A DNA stretch of 64,000 nucleotides, from the NCBI GenBank assembly GCA_018666235.1, contig JABJAB010000015.1:18349-82348 (forward strand). Reading direction: 5' to 3'. This document shows, one piece after another, positions 8,263 through 21,854 of this stretch (position 1 is its first letter; each line of letters opens with the position of its first letter). Under the pieces are notes generated by a model that had not been told where the DNA came from, did not search any database, and saw nothing but the letters and a program-made list of their open reading frames with translations. The DNA is from Ilumatobacter sp. (GTDB taxonomy: Bacteria > Actinomycetota > Acidimicrobiia > Acidimicrobiales > Ilumatobacteraceae). Position numbers and translations under genes: made by a program.

Positions 8263-9023
8263 CCCCAGATCGCTTTCAGCACGCCTTCGGCCAACTCGGG
8301 GCGGCACACGAAGAAGTCGGGCAGCCAGGGGTCGCGCTCGTTGTACACGAGCGGCGAACCGTCGACTCGGCTCGCGTGGAATCCCGCCGCCATCGCGACG
8401 GCAGCGGGCGCGGCAGAATCCCACTGATACATCCCGCCATCGTGCACGTAGATGTCGGCTTCACCCATCACGACGGCCATGGCCTTGGCTCCGGCAGACC
8501 CGAGTCGTACTGCATCGCAGCCGAGGCCCTCGGCAACGAGCACCGCCGCATAGGGGGCGCGGCTACGTGATGTGACAAGTCGCGGGCGGTCGCGGACCTG
8601 CTCCGGCATTGGGGCGGGTGGGTCGGTGGAGAAGACCAGGTCGACGGCCGGCAGACTGACCGCCGCGGCGCCGAAGTGTGTTCGTTCCCAGAGGGCGACA
8701 TGCACCGCCCAGTCGTGGCGGCCCGGCTCGCCGTACTCGCGGGTGCCATCGAGCGGGTCGATGATCCACACCCGATCGGCTTCGTAGCGGCGAACGTCTT
8801 CGAGACCCTCCTCTGACAGCACCGCGTCATCGGCGCGGTGCGTGTGCAGTTCGCCCGCCAGGTACCGCTGAGCAGCAGCATCGCCAGCATCCCGTACGTC
8901 CCAGATCGAGGCACCCGCAGCAAACATTTCGGCGCGCAGCGCGACCAGCAGTTCGCCAGCTTCGACAGCGAGCCGGGTCGCCAACTGGGCATCCGTCTCG
9001 GTGACGGGTGGGGCGCTCGGCAT
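8259..9023 (-). CDS. cysQ: 3'(2'),5'-bisphosphate nucleotidase / inositol-monophosphatase family
   Basis: A 254-residue Li-sensitive Mg-dependent phosphatase of the FIG superfamily. Motifs in order: VLSEEG (metal Glu pair), VWIIDPLDGTREYG (Asp-Pro-Leu-Asp-Gly-Thr metal site) and GMYQWDSAAPAAVAMAAG (WDxAAP motif). The TREY variant after DPLDGT is typical of CysQ-type nucleotidases that dephosphorylate 3'-phosphoadenosine 5'-phosphate from sulfate assimilation, although inositol monophosphatase activity is common in actinobacterial CysQ. It precedes, and is coupled to, the enoyl-CoA hydratase gene. Assignment to the family is firm; the substrate is inferred. Confidence 0.85.
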   Translation of the reverse strand: MPSAPPVTETDAQLATRLAVEAGELLVALRAEMFAAGASIWDVRDAGDAAAQRYLAGELHTHRADDAVLSEEGLEDVRRYEADRVWIIDPLDGTREYGEPGRHDWAVHVALWERTHFGAAAVSLPAVDLVFSTDPPAPMPEQVRDRPRLVTSRSRAPYAAVLVAEGLGCDAVRLGSAGAKAMAVVMGEADIYVHDGGMYQWDSAAPAAVAMAAGFHASRVDGSPLVYNERDPWLPDFFVCRPELAEGVLKAIWG

Positions 9024-9255
9024 CGGAGCATTCTGACTGGTCCGTGTGATCGAAACACCATCGCAATTTCGCGATCAGAATGGCGGGCAACGGCGGTGTC
9101 ATCGTCGGACATCGCTGCGAGCCGTCCGGAGCCTCCGGGGAGAGGTGGTGCTGGGAGCGGGTGATGACATATCTTGACCGGCGTGAACGGCCTTCGACTG
9201 AGCAACTGCACCGGGCGATGACGGGGATGGCGACGGCAAGGCGAGCGCGGTCGTG

Positions 9256-10017
9256 ATGAGGCGGACGCGCAAGGTCCGATACGGCCCGAGCCGGCATCAG
9301 GTCGGTGCGTACCGGTCCCCAGAGCGTCGGGAAACAGGCCGCCCAGCGGCACCAACGATCGTGCTCCTCCATGGTGGATCGTGGAGTTGGCCCTACAACC
9401 GGTGGGTGATGTGGCTGCTCGCGCGTGACGTGACTCGACGGGGCTGGGGGCTGTTCAACGTCGACTATCGCCGCGTGGGTCGCCTCGGAGGAGGCGGCGG
9501 CTGGCCCGAGACCTTCGACGATGCCCGGACTGCCATCGAGTTGATCACAGACAACATGTCGGGGCTGGATCTCGATGCAGATCGAGTCGTGGTCGTCGGG
9601 CATTCCGCTGGGGGCCACCTGGCCCTCATCGGGTCAGCGACCGCAAACATTGCTCCGGCGCTCGCTGTGTCGATGGCTGGCCCCACCGATCTCGAACGCA
9701 TGTGGTCGAACGGCTCCCAGCCGGTCCGGGACCTCACCGCTCGCGCTCCGGAATCCAGCCGGTGGTCAACCACGTCACCAATCCACATGCTTCCGCTCGA
9801 TGTACCGACCCTCTGCGTCCACGGCCAGGCCGACACCACGGTGCACCCGAGGCACTCGACTGCATTCGTCGAGGCAGCGCGATCCGCCGGCGATGTAGCG
9901 GATGCGGTGCTGGTGCCGGGCGAAACGCACAAGGACGCGCTCAAGCCGACTTCGGCAATTTGGGCGGTGGTGGTCAGCGCGATTCTCGATCGGTTTGAAT
10001 CAAATACTCACGTTTGA
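9256..10017 (+). CDS. Alpha/beta hydrolase (esterase/formamidase-like)
   Basis: A serine hydrolase of about 253 residues. It has the oxyanion motif HGGSWSW, the nucleophile elbow VVGHSAGGHLAL, a late Asp in CVHGQADTTVHPRHS and the catalytic His near PGETHKDAL. The HGG plus GHSAGG pairing resembles acetyl-esterase, BD-FAE and kynurenine-formamidase-like enzymes. No signal peptide is seen, so it is cytoplasmic. ATG 9256 follows an in-frame GTG 9253; both give essentially the same protein. It is divergent from cysQ (about 230 bases of non-coding sequence between them) and convergent with ettA. Confidence 0.82.
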   Translation: MRRTRKVRYGPSRHQVGAYRSPERRETGRPAAPTIVLLHGGSWSWPYNRWVMWLLARDVTRRGWGLFNVDYRRVGRLGGGGGWPETFDDARTAIELITDNMSGLDLDADRVVVVGHSAGGHLALIGSATANIAPALAVSMAGPTDLERMWSNGSQPVRDLTARAPESSRWSTTSPIHMLPLDVPTLCVHGQADTTVHPRHSTAFVEAARSAGDVADAVLVPGETHKDALKPTSAIWAVVVSAILDRFESNTHV

Positions 10018-10047
10018 GTCAACCGAGATGGTGGTGGCGCAGACTTG

Positions 10048-10071
10048 ACGTCGACGTCGACGTCGACGTCG
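10048..10071. repeat. (GACGTC)4 self-complementary tandem repeat
   Basis: Four perfect copies of the palindromic hexamer gacgtc sit in the 66-base gap between the convergent alpha/beta hydrolase and ettA genes. The whole 24 bases are their own reverse complement, so transcripts from either side could fold into a hairpin. No T-run follows, so a classical terminator is not indicated. Confidence 0.8.
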
Positions 10072-10083
10072 CGGCCAACAGGC

Positions 10084-11757
<1,674 letters not shown>

Positions 11758-11843
11758 AGGTGCGCAGGCTACCGACGCCGGTCAGTCGTTGGCGGCGACC
11801 CCGACGCCACTCGAGCTGAACGGAACTGGACGTGTCCGGCCGG

Positions 11844-12824
11844 TCAGCCTTGGAGTCGCGCGACGGTTTCGGCAAAGCCGCGCACGGTCTCGGCGACGAT
11901 GTCGGCAACCGATTCGACCGACTCGATGCGCCCGGCAACTTGGCCCGACAGTGCGATTGCGGCGTTCATGTCGCCACCGAAGTACAGGTCGAGGGCGTTG
12001 CCGAAGTCGCCGAATACGTTGTGCTCGACGTCGACGAGCGCCTCCGTCTTCTCGGTGCGGAGCGCACGGAGCGCAGGGGAGTGACGCTGATTGAGGAACA
12101 GCGTGTCGGTCTCGCGCGCTTCGATGATCGCCTGCTTCCAGTTGTGGTGGACCGGTGACTCAGCCGCTGAGACCATCCTCGTGCCCATCTGAACTCCTTC
12201 GGCACCAAGCGCAAAGGCAGCGGCCATCGTCGGGCCATCGGTGATGCCTCCAGCGGCGATGATGGGGACATCGACCTTCGACCGGATCAAAGGAAGCAGG
12301 ACCATGGTCGCGACGGGAGTCGGTGACTTGAAGCCTCCCCCCTCGCCGCCCTCAACAACCAGGCCGTCGACTCCCGCGTCGACTGCCTTGAGCGCAGCTG
12401 CGAGCGTCGGCACCACGTGGTACACGGTGAGTCCGGCTGCTTTCAGAATCCCGGTGTACTTCGTCGGTGAGCCGGCCGAGGTGGTGACGAACTTGACGCC
12501 TTGGTCGATGACGAACTCGGCGATGGCCGGGTCCCGCACGAAGGCCTGCGCGATGTTGACGCCGAACGGCTTGTCGGTGAGATCGCGCATCTTGCGGATC
12601 TCGTCCTTGACTGCGTCGAGTTCCCCCGACGAGGTCTCGATGATGCCGCAGGCACCAGTCGCTGACATGGCCGACGCAAGTTGTGACCGGGCGATCCAGC
12701 CCATGGGGGCCTGCACGATTGGGATCTCGACGCCGAGATCCCGGGTCACGCGGTTGTCGAAAGCGGCGGGGCGAGTGATGTCGAAGGTCACCGAGCCATC
12801 TTGGTCAGCGGCCGTCGCTCGCAT
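11844..12824 (-). CDS. Nitronate monooxygenase-like FMN enzyme
   Basis: A 326-residue TIM-barrel flavoprotein of the nitronate monooxygenase/2-nitropropane dioxygenase family. It carries the N-terminal IPIVQAPMGWIA motif, VTTSAGSP, the FMN-phosphate segments VEGGEGGG and IIAAGGITDG, and ALGAEGVQMGTRMV. The usual catalytic His segment (GGHxG) reads GGEGGGF here, so the typical catalytic His is not evident at that position and activity may differ. This is a common feature of class II-like and enoyl-reductase-like members. Start is ATG 12824 (a GTG at 12791 is possible). Divergent from an aldo/keto reductase gene 59 bases away. Confidence 0.82.
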   Translation of the reverse strand: MRATAADQDGSVTFDITRPAAFDNRVTRDLGVEIPIVQAPMGWIARSQLASAMSATGACGIIETSSGELDAVKDEIRKMRDLTDKPFGVNIAQAFVRDPAIAEFVIDQGVKFVTTSAGSPTKYTGILKAAGLTVYHVVPTLAAALKAVDAGVDGLVVEGGEGGGFKSPTPVATMVLLPLIRSKVDVPIIAAGGITDGPTMAAAFALGAEGVQMGTRMVSAAESPVHHNWKQAIIEARETDTLFLNQRHSPALRALRTEKTEALVDVEHNVFGDFGNALDLYFGGDMNAAIALSGQVAGRIESVESVADIVAETVRGFAETVARLQG

Positions 12825-12883
12825 GAAGTCGAAGCGGTCGTCGCAACCACGCTGCCGAGGCTTGCCTGGGCTACGTTCGGCTC

Positions 12884-13777
12884 ATGACGTCACTTCCGAT
12901 TGCACCATTCGGCAAGACCGGACACGACTCGACGCGCGTGATTTTCGGTGCCGCCGCCCTCGGTGCGATGAGTCAAGCGCGCGCCGATGCAACGATGGCG
13001 TCGGTCAGTGAGTGGGGGATCAACCACATCGATACTGCAGCCTCGTACGGCGCCTCGGAAGACCGACTGAAGCCCTGGCTGGCAGAGCATCGCTCGGAGG
13101 TCTTTCTGGCAACGAAGACGGGGCGCCGCAGCGGTGCCGGTGCACGTGCCGAACTCGAAAAGTCGCTCGATCGAATGGGCGTTGACCACATCGACCTGGT
13201 GCAACTCCACAACCTCGTCGAAGAAGACGAGTGGGGACGCGCTCATGCACCGGGCGGTGCTGTCGAAGCGCTCGCAACCGCGCAGGAGGAAGGGCTGATC
13301 TCCCATGTCGGCATCACCGGCCACGGGTTGCGTATCGCCGGGATGCACCTGCGCAGTCTCGAACGGTTCGACTTCGCCTCGGTGCTGCTGCCGGTCAACT
13401 TTGTGCTGCTGGACAACCCGGCGTACCGCGCTGATGTCGAGGCGCTTCTCGAATTGTGTTCCGAGCGTGAGGTAGCGGTGCAGACGATCAAGGCCATTGC
13501 TCGCGGCCGGTGGTCAGACGGTGCGACCTCCGGGCCTGGAAAGTTCAGTTGGTATGACCCACTGACCGATCCTGAGCCGATCAGCCGGGCCGTTCGCTAT
13601 GTGCTGTCACATTCGCAGATGTTCCTCAATACGACGAGTGATGCACGGCTGCTGCCGATGGTCGTCGCCGCAGCGTCAGGCAATCTCGTCGCGCCGAGCG
13701 CCGACGAGTTGCGTGCTGACGTCGCCGAGCAGGGCATCACGCCCTTGTTCGACGACGACGTGCTCGAACGAATCTGA
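12884..13777 (+). CDS. Aldo/keto reductase
   Basis: A 297-residue NADPH-dependent reductase-fold protein. Landmarks are the N-terminal FGKTGHDSTRVIFGAAALG, the active-site stretch GINHIDTAASYGASEDRLKPWL with Asp and Tyr of the tetrad, the Lys in FLATKTGRR, and LVQLHNL in the position of the catalytic His. The C-terminal cofactor-binding region (VQTIKAIARGRWSDG) is of the bacterial AKR11/12 style with a reduced RS-RPE motif. The substrate is unknown. It ends 4 bases before the tail of the convergent FtsH-like protease gene. Confidence 0.88.
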   Translation: MTSLPIAPFGKTGHDSTRVIFGAAALGAMSQARADATMASVSEWGINHIDTAASYGASEDRLKPWLAEHRSEVFLATKTGRRSGAGARAELEKSLDRMGVDHIDLVQLHNLVEEDEWGRAHAPGGAVEALATAQEEGLISHVGITGHGLRIAGMHLRSLERFDFASVLLPVNFVLLDNPAYRADVEALLELCSEREVAVQTIKAIARGRWSDGATSGPGKFSWYDPLTDPEPISRAVRYVLSHSQMFLNTTSDARLLPMVVAAASGNLVAPSADELRADVAEQGITPLFDDDVLERI

Positions 13778-13781
13778 GGGC

Positions 13782-15563
13782 TCAGTCCGCCGCAGGCGCC
13801 TTGCGTACCGGGCCGCGACGCTCGGTGATGTCGGCGTACTTGGCAACGATTTCCTTGATTGTCTGGCCTTCGAGCTCATCGTTGATGCAGAGCCCGTCCG
13901 CAATCTCGAGGAGGGCTTCGCGGTGCGTGCTGACCATCTCAGCCGCTCGGTCGGCCCCAACGGTCATGAACCCCTCGGCTGCCTCGCGGCTCGCGTCGTC
14001 GGCCAAGACCTTGGCGACCAGGTTGGCCGCAGTCGGCATTGCTGCAGCCTCGAGGCTGAGCAATCCGGGCCCGTTGCCGAGCTGACCGACGAGCTGTGCC
14101 GCGATGTTGGTGGCAAGTGCCAGGTCGGAAGAGATCCCGCTACTCGCTTCGCCGTATTCCTGAATCTCTGCAGCGCGCCCGGCAAGCGCCACGGCAATGA
14201 GGGCCCGAGCATCACCCGGCGTTTTGAGGAATCGTTCTTCCAAATCGCCGTGGGCAACCAAGCCGAGCGCCGATGAGCGCCGCAGAATCGAGGCCATCTT
14301 CACATCGCGACGAGTGAGCACAGCGGTGAGTGCGTGACCGGCCTCGTGAATGGCGATACGCCGACGCTCGTCGGGGTGATAGCCCATCTCCTGAGCGACG
14401 CCGACTTCGGTGACCAGTTGCGCTTGCAATACGTCCTTGGTCTGCATCGAGGTACGACCGGTTCGCAGTGCAATGATCAATGCTTCGTCGAGGAGCTTCT
14501 CGATTCGAACTGGGGTGTAGCCCGCTGTCAGGTCGGCGATGAGTTCCGACGTCACCTCGGCGTCGTGATTCTTGCGGGCCAGGTAGTACTCGGCGATGTC
14601 GACACGGTCGGTTCGAGGAGGCAGCGTGAATCCAATGACCCGGTCGAAACGGCCGGGTCGCATCAGCGCGGGGTCGAGGTCTGCTGCGCGGTTGGTTGCC
14701 GCGACGATCAGCACGTTTTCTTCCTTGTGCACCGGACGCTTGCGCTGACGGTGCGCCGGCATGAACTTGTTCCACCAGTCGATCAGCTTGGCCCGAAACT
14801 TCTCGCCGCCGGTCGGCAGGTCGAAGCTCTGCATCTGAACGAGCAGCTCGTTGACGATGCCGACGCTTCCTTCGCGCATTGAGCTGACGCCCATGCCGGA
14901 GCGGGCGCCGCCGATGGCGTCAAATTCTTCGATGTAACCGATGGCGCCGCCCTCTTCGCGAGCGAGTTTTCTGAGGCTCTTGAAGAACGAGCGGATCTTT
15001 TTGTTGGTCTGGCCGTAGTACATCGACTGGAACTCACTTGCCGACACGAACAAGAACGGCACTCCGGCCTCGGCCGCCATCGCCTTTGCCAAGTAGGTCT
15101 TGCCGGTTCCCGGAGGCCCTTCGAAGAGCACGCCGCGGCGGGCGGTGCCGCCCATCTCGCTTTTGAACGTCTCGCTCATCAGGAACAGGTTGAGGCTGTC
15201 GATTGCCTCACGTTTGGTCTGTTCTGCGCCGACCACATCATCGAGTCGAATTTTGGAGTCGCTGGCCCGCAGCACGGTGTGTGGCGAGCGGCCGGTGGTG
15301 AGGAGCGGGATGAGGATGACTGCGCCGAGCACCGAAATGAGGCCGACGGCGATGATGATCTCGGGCGAACCCGTGAGCCAGGCCGGGATACCGGGGCGAA
15401 TGGGGTTGTCGGTGATCAAGCGATACAGAAGGAATGAGAAGACCACGGAGAAGATGACGAGCGGGCGGCGTAGGCGTCGCTGCCTGGTTCGTTCCCGATT
15501 TGTTGAGGCGTCAATGTCGCCACCGCTCACCATTTGGCCTGCAGACATCTGGGTCAAATCCAT
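13782..15563 (-). CDS. Divergent FtsH-like AAA+ zinc metalloprotease
   Basis: Membrane-bound ATP-dependent protease, 593 residues. Two hydrophobic segments (about 34-50 and 67-88) replace the usual TM-periplasmic-TM layout, leaving only about 16 residues between them. The AAA module has Walker A GPPGTGKT (149-156), a pore loop MYYGQ where FtsH has MFVG, a Walker B GYIEEFDAI with Glu for the first acid, an extra ~35-residue insert (about 247-280) before sensor 1, and MRPGRFDR (301-308). The protease half has HEAGH (406-410) and a distal SSDLALAT aspartate, so the zinc site looks intact. It is distinct from housekeeping FtsH and probably a paralogue for a narrower substrate set (inference). It stands alone, convergent with the aldo/keto reductase. 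Confidence 0.88.
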   Translation of the reverse strand: MDLTQMSAGQMVSGGDIDASTNRERTRQRRLRRPLVIFSVVFSFLLYRLITDNPIRPGIPAWLTGSPEIIIAVGLISVLGAVILIPLLTTGRSPHTVLRASDSKIRLDDVVGAEQTKREAIDSLNLFLMSETFKSEMGGTARRGVLFEGPPGTGKTYLAKAMAAEAGVPFLFVSASEFQSMYYGQTNKKIRSFFKSLRKLAREEGGAIGYIEEFDAIGGARSGMGVSSMREGSVGIVNELLVQMQSFDLPTGGEKFRAKLIDWWNKFMPAHRQRKRPVHKEENVLIVAATNRAADLDPALMRPGRFDRVIGFTLPPRTDRVDIAEYYLARKNHDAEVTSELIADLTAGYTPVRIEKLLDEALIIALRTGRTSMQTKDVLQAQLVTEVGVAQEMGYHPDERRRIAIHEAGHALTAVLTRRDVKMASILRRSSALGLVAHGDLEERFLKTPGDARALIAVALAGRAAEIQEYGEASSGISSDLALATNIAAQLVGQLGNGPGLLSLEAAAMPTAANLVAKVLADDASREAAEGFMTVGADRAAEMVSTHREALLEIADGLCINDELEGQTIKEIVAKYADITERRGPVRKAPAAD

Positions 15564-15829
15564 CGAACCGAACGTAGTGTTCGACCACTGCGCTCGGCCA
15601 GGGTGAAACAGTCAAGTGTTGTTCAAGTCGCTCCGGCCGCCGTCACCCGATGTCCGGCACGACCTCGCGGCGGGTGAGCTTCGAACGATGGTTCTCGTCG
15701 ATCTTGACGAAGCCCAGTATCAGCGCCGAAGCAGCGGCAAGTGAGTGCGCGACGGTTTCCGCCTGCGTGATGAGTGCGGTATCGCATTGAGATGAGAGGG
15801 GGTGAAGCCAGGGAGGTAACCTGCAGGCC

Positions 15830-19504
<3,675 letters not shown>

Positions 19505-19508
19505 TCCG

Positions 19509-20141
19509 TCAGTCTTTCAGAGGTATTCCGAGGATCGTTGTGAGCTCGTCCAAAGCCGGTCCGGGCTTGCCGACCTTGATCGTCTGCATGCCCATCGCCC
19601 GTGCCGGCTTCAAGTTGATGCCGAGGTCGTCGAGGAAGACACACTCATTCGGCTCGACTCCGGCGAGCTCACACGCGATTTCGTAGAATCGGGGTTCGGG
19701 CTTACGCACCCCGACCTTGCTCGACTCGACCACATGGTCGAACTTTGCCATGACCTGTGCGACATCTGGACGCTTGGTGGCGCCCGTGTCGTCAGAGACC
19801 ACATTGTTTGTGAGGCAGGCCGTGATGTAGCCAGCAGCGATGACCGCGTCAAGAGCGGCTTCCATCTCGGGCCGCACCGATCCTGACAGGAGGGCGAGGA
19901 TGTCGGCTCCTGGGATGCGGTGGCCAAGGGCCATTGACTCGGTGGCAAACAGCGTGTCGAATTCGCCTGGGTCGATGTCGTTTCTCTCGAGGAGCGCCCA
20001 TGCATTCGTGTCCGGGTTGTGCGTGTTGACCGACCGGATGAAGTCGGCCGGGAGGCCGTGCGCCTCCTCGTAGTCGTTGAACGCATCGAACGGACTCGTC
20101 AGAATCACGCCGCCAAAATCCCAGAGAACCGCTCGCACCAT
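19509..20141 (-). CDS. HAD-superfamily hydrolase (IA-type)
   Basis: A 210-residue phosphatase-like protein. Motif I reads VLWDFGGVIL (Asp nucleophile, but the second Asp of DxD is Gly, as in soluble epoxide hydrolase N-terminal domain and acid phosphatase-like HADs), motif II is CLTNNV, motif III is SSKVGVRKPEPRFY, and motif IV is CVFLDDLGINLKPARAMGM. The DFGGV variant is common in the epoxide-hydrolase-like HAD group. The true start is ATG 20141; the longer open frame upstream is non-coding. Convergent with kgd at a 4-base gap and divergent from the NYN-S1 gene. Confidence 0.88.
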   Translation of the reverse strand: MVRAVLWDFGGVILTSPFDAFNDYEEAHGLPADFIRSVNTHNPDTNAWALLERNDIDPGEFDTLFATESMALGHRIPGADILALLSGSVRPEMEAALDAVIAAGYITACLTNNVVSDDTGATKRPDVAQVMAKFDHVVESSKVGVRKPEPRFYEIACELAGVEPNECVFLDDLGINLKPARAMGMQTIKVGKPGPALDELTTILGIPLKD

Positions 20142-20313
20142 GGTCGGGGAGCCTACGATGGAGATGTACGAAGTCTCGACTCGGCTTCGGGTCACCTGGT
20201 GCGAACACGGCCGGTGCCCGTCGCGATGTCGAATCCCTCGCACGGTCGCCCGCTCGGCGACCCGGAGGCCCGAACTTGTCGGGCCCCGTTCACAGGAACG
20301 AGACAACTGAATC

Positions 20314-21852
20314 ATGAACGCCAGCAAGGGACCCGCCCACGTCGTGGTCGACGGGTCCAACCTCGCAACCGAAGGCCGGTCGATGCCGAGCCTGAAGCAA
20401 CTCAGTGAAGCCGTGATGAGCTTCATGGAAGAGAACCCCGATACCGAGATCACGGTGGTGGTCGATGCGACGTTTGGTCACCGCATCGACAAGAAGGAAT
20501 CCAAGGAGTTCGAGGAAGGCATCTCGAACAACGAACTGGTCGCCCCGCCAGCGGGTGCCGTCGGACGCGGCGACGCCTTCGTCCTGGGCATCGCCGACAA
20601 GGCTGGCTCGACTGTCCTCTCGAACGACTCCTTCCAGGAGTTTCACGGCGATTACGACTGGCTCTTCGACGAAGGTCGACTGATCGGCGGCAAACCGGTC
20701 CCGCATGTCGGTTGGGTCTGGGTGGCACGTACCCCGGTGCGCGGGCCGGTCAGCCGGAAGGCCACCCGTGGGTCGGGGAGCTCGGGTGCCGGCTCGGGTC
20801 GCGGTCGGGGTGGTCGGAGTCGCAGTCGCAAGCAAGAAGAAGAGGGCACCGCTCGCGTCGGGAGTCCCGAGGCGAACGCTCCGATGCCCGTTCCGAAGAG
20901 CCCGCCGCCCTCCGCCAAGAAGCAGGTGGCCAAGCAGGCTGAACCGAAGCAGCAGCAGGAAAGGCGCCCGTCGCGTGGCGGGGACCCGGTCAATGAATTG
21001 CTGCCGTTCCTTGAGTTTGTCGAGCATCACCCGGTGGGAACCAGCGTCACGGGCGTCGTCGACTCCTATTCGTCGCACGGCGCGTACATCGTGATTGGCG
21101 ACGACGCACGTGGGTACATCCCGCTGCGAATGATGGCCGAACCGACGCCGCGGAGCGCGAAGTCAATCATGAAGGTCGGCGATTCGGTGACGGCAATTGT
21201 GGTGAGCTTCAACGGCAGTCGGCGCAGCATTGATTGTGCTCTCCCCGATATGGCCGAGGCGGCGATCACCGAGGCTGAAGCAGACCAGGCCAGAGAAGAC
21301 GCCGAGGAGATCGACGGGGCCGCAGCGCCCGAAGCGGCTCCTGCCAAGCAGACCTCGAATCGAAGAACGGCGGCTGTGAAGAAGACTCCTGCAAAGAAAG
21401 CGGTAGCGAAAAAGGTGCCAGCGAAAAAGGTGCCAGCGAAGAAGGCGGGAGCGAAGAAAACTGCCGCCAAGCAGGCTGCAACGCCCAGTGCTGGCACCGT
21501 CGAGCGGATTCCCGCCAAGAAGACTCCAATCAAGCAGGCGCCAGCGAAGAAGGTGCCGGCCAAGAAGACTCCAATCAAGCAGGCGCCAGCGAAGAGGGTG
21601 CCGGCCAAGAAGGCCGCAGCGAAGCAGGCGCCAGCGAAGAAGGTGCCGGCCAAGAAGACCGCAGCCAAGAAGACCGCAGCCAAGAAGACCGCAGCGAAGA
21701 AGGTGCCGGCCAAGAAGACCGCAGCGAAGCGGGTGCCAGCGAAGAAGGTGCCCGCCAACAAGGCAGCAGCAGCCAAGAAAATGCCAGCGAAGAAGGTGCC
21801 CGCCAAGAAGAAAGCTGCCGCGAAGAAGGCCACTGCGAAGAAGGAATCCTGA
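20314..21852 (+). CDS. NYN-type ribonuclease / S1 RNA-binding protein with histone-H1-like tail
   Basis: A 512-residue three-part protein. Residues 1-140 look like an NYN/PIN-type nuclease of the Zc3h12a kind: HVVVDGSNLA (Asp13, Asn16), TVVVDATFG (Asp51), GRGDAFVLGIA (Asp87) and VLSNDSF (Asp105) supply the acidic site. A Gly/Ser/Arg-rich linker (150-225) follows, then an S1/OB module (about 238-310, VGTSVTGVVDSYSSHGAYIV and VGDSVTAIVV). The last ~165 residues are Lys/Ala/Pro repeats (AKKVPAKK, AKKTAAKK) like actinobacterial histone-H1-like nucleoid tails. It probably binds and cuts or sequesters RNA, possibly at the nucleoid or ribosome (inference). A TGACG junction links it to exonuclease III 2 bases downstream. 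Confidence 0.8.
   Translation: MNASKGPAHVVVDGSNLATEGRSMPSLKQLSEAVMSFMEENPDTEITVVVDATFGHRIDKKESKEFEEGISNNELVAPPAGAVGRGDAFVLGIADKAGSTVLSNDSFQEFHGDYDWLFDEGRLIGGKPVPHVGWVWVARTPVRGPVSRKATRGSGSSGAGSGRGRGGRSRSRKQEEEGTARVGSPEANAPMPVPKSPPPSAKKQVAKQAEPKQQQERRPSRGGDPVNELLPFLEFVEHHPVGTSVTGVVDSYSSHGAYIVIGDDARGYIPLRMMAEPTPRSAKSIMKVGDSVTAIVVSFNGSRRSIDCALPDMAEAAITEAEADQAREDAEEIDGAAAPEAAPAKQTSNRRTAAVKKTPAKKAVAKKVPAKKVPAKKAGAKKTAAKQAATPSAGTVERIPAKKTPIKQAPAKKVPAKKTPIKQAPAKRVPAKKAAAKQAPAKKVPAKKTAAKKTAAKKTAAKKVPAKKTAAKRVPAKKVPANKAAAAKKMPAKKVPAKKKAAAKKATAKKES
21358..21849 (+). repeat. Degenerate in-frame Lys/Ala/Pro-coding repeats
   Basis: Short related units such as gccaagaagaccgca and ccagcgaagaaggtg recur dozens of times and encode AKKTA and PAKKV. 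Longer near-identical blocks also occur (around 21502-21549 and 21550-21597), showing recent internal duplication. This is the coding region of the basic tail, not a CRISPR array: units are contiguous and in frame, with no spacers. Confidence 0.85.
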
Positions 21853-21854
21853 CG

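Noticed and set aside
13782..15563. Possibility that the FtsH-like gene is a pseudogene because of the changed Walker B.
   Set aside because: Glu can often replace the first acid, all other AAA and zinc motifs are intact and the frame is uninterrupted.
15564..15829. A 266-base gap before kgd that might hold a regulatory RNA or a small gene.
   Set aside because: Only the ribosome site for kgd is convincing; a 95-codon minus-strand frame crossing it runs into kgd and looks random.
21358..21849. Dense short repeats resembling a repeat array.
   Set aside because: The units are contiguous, in frame and encode a Lys/Ala/Pro tail; there are no unique spacers, so not CRISPR.
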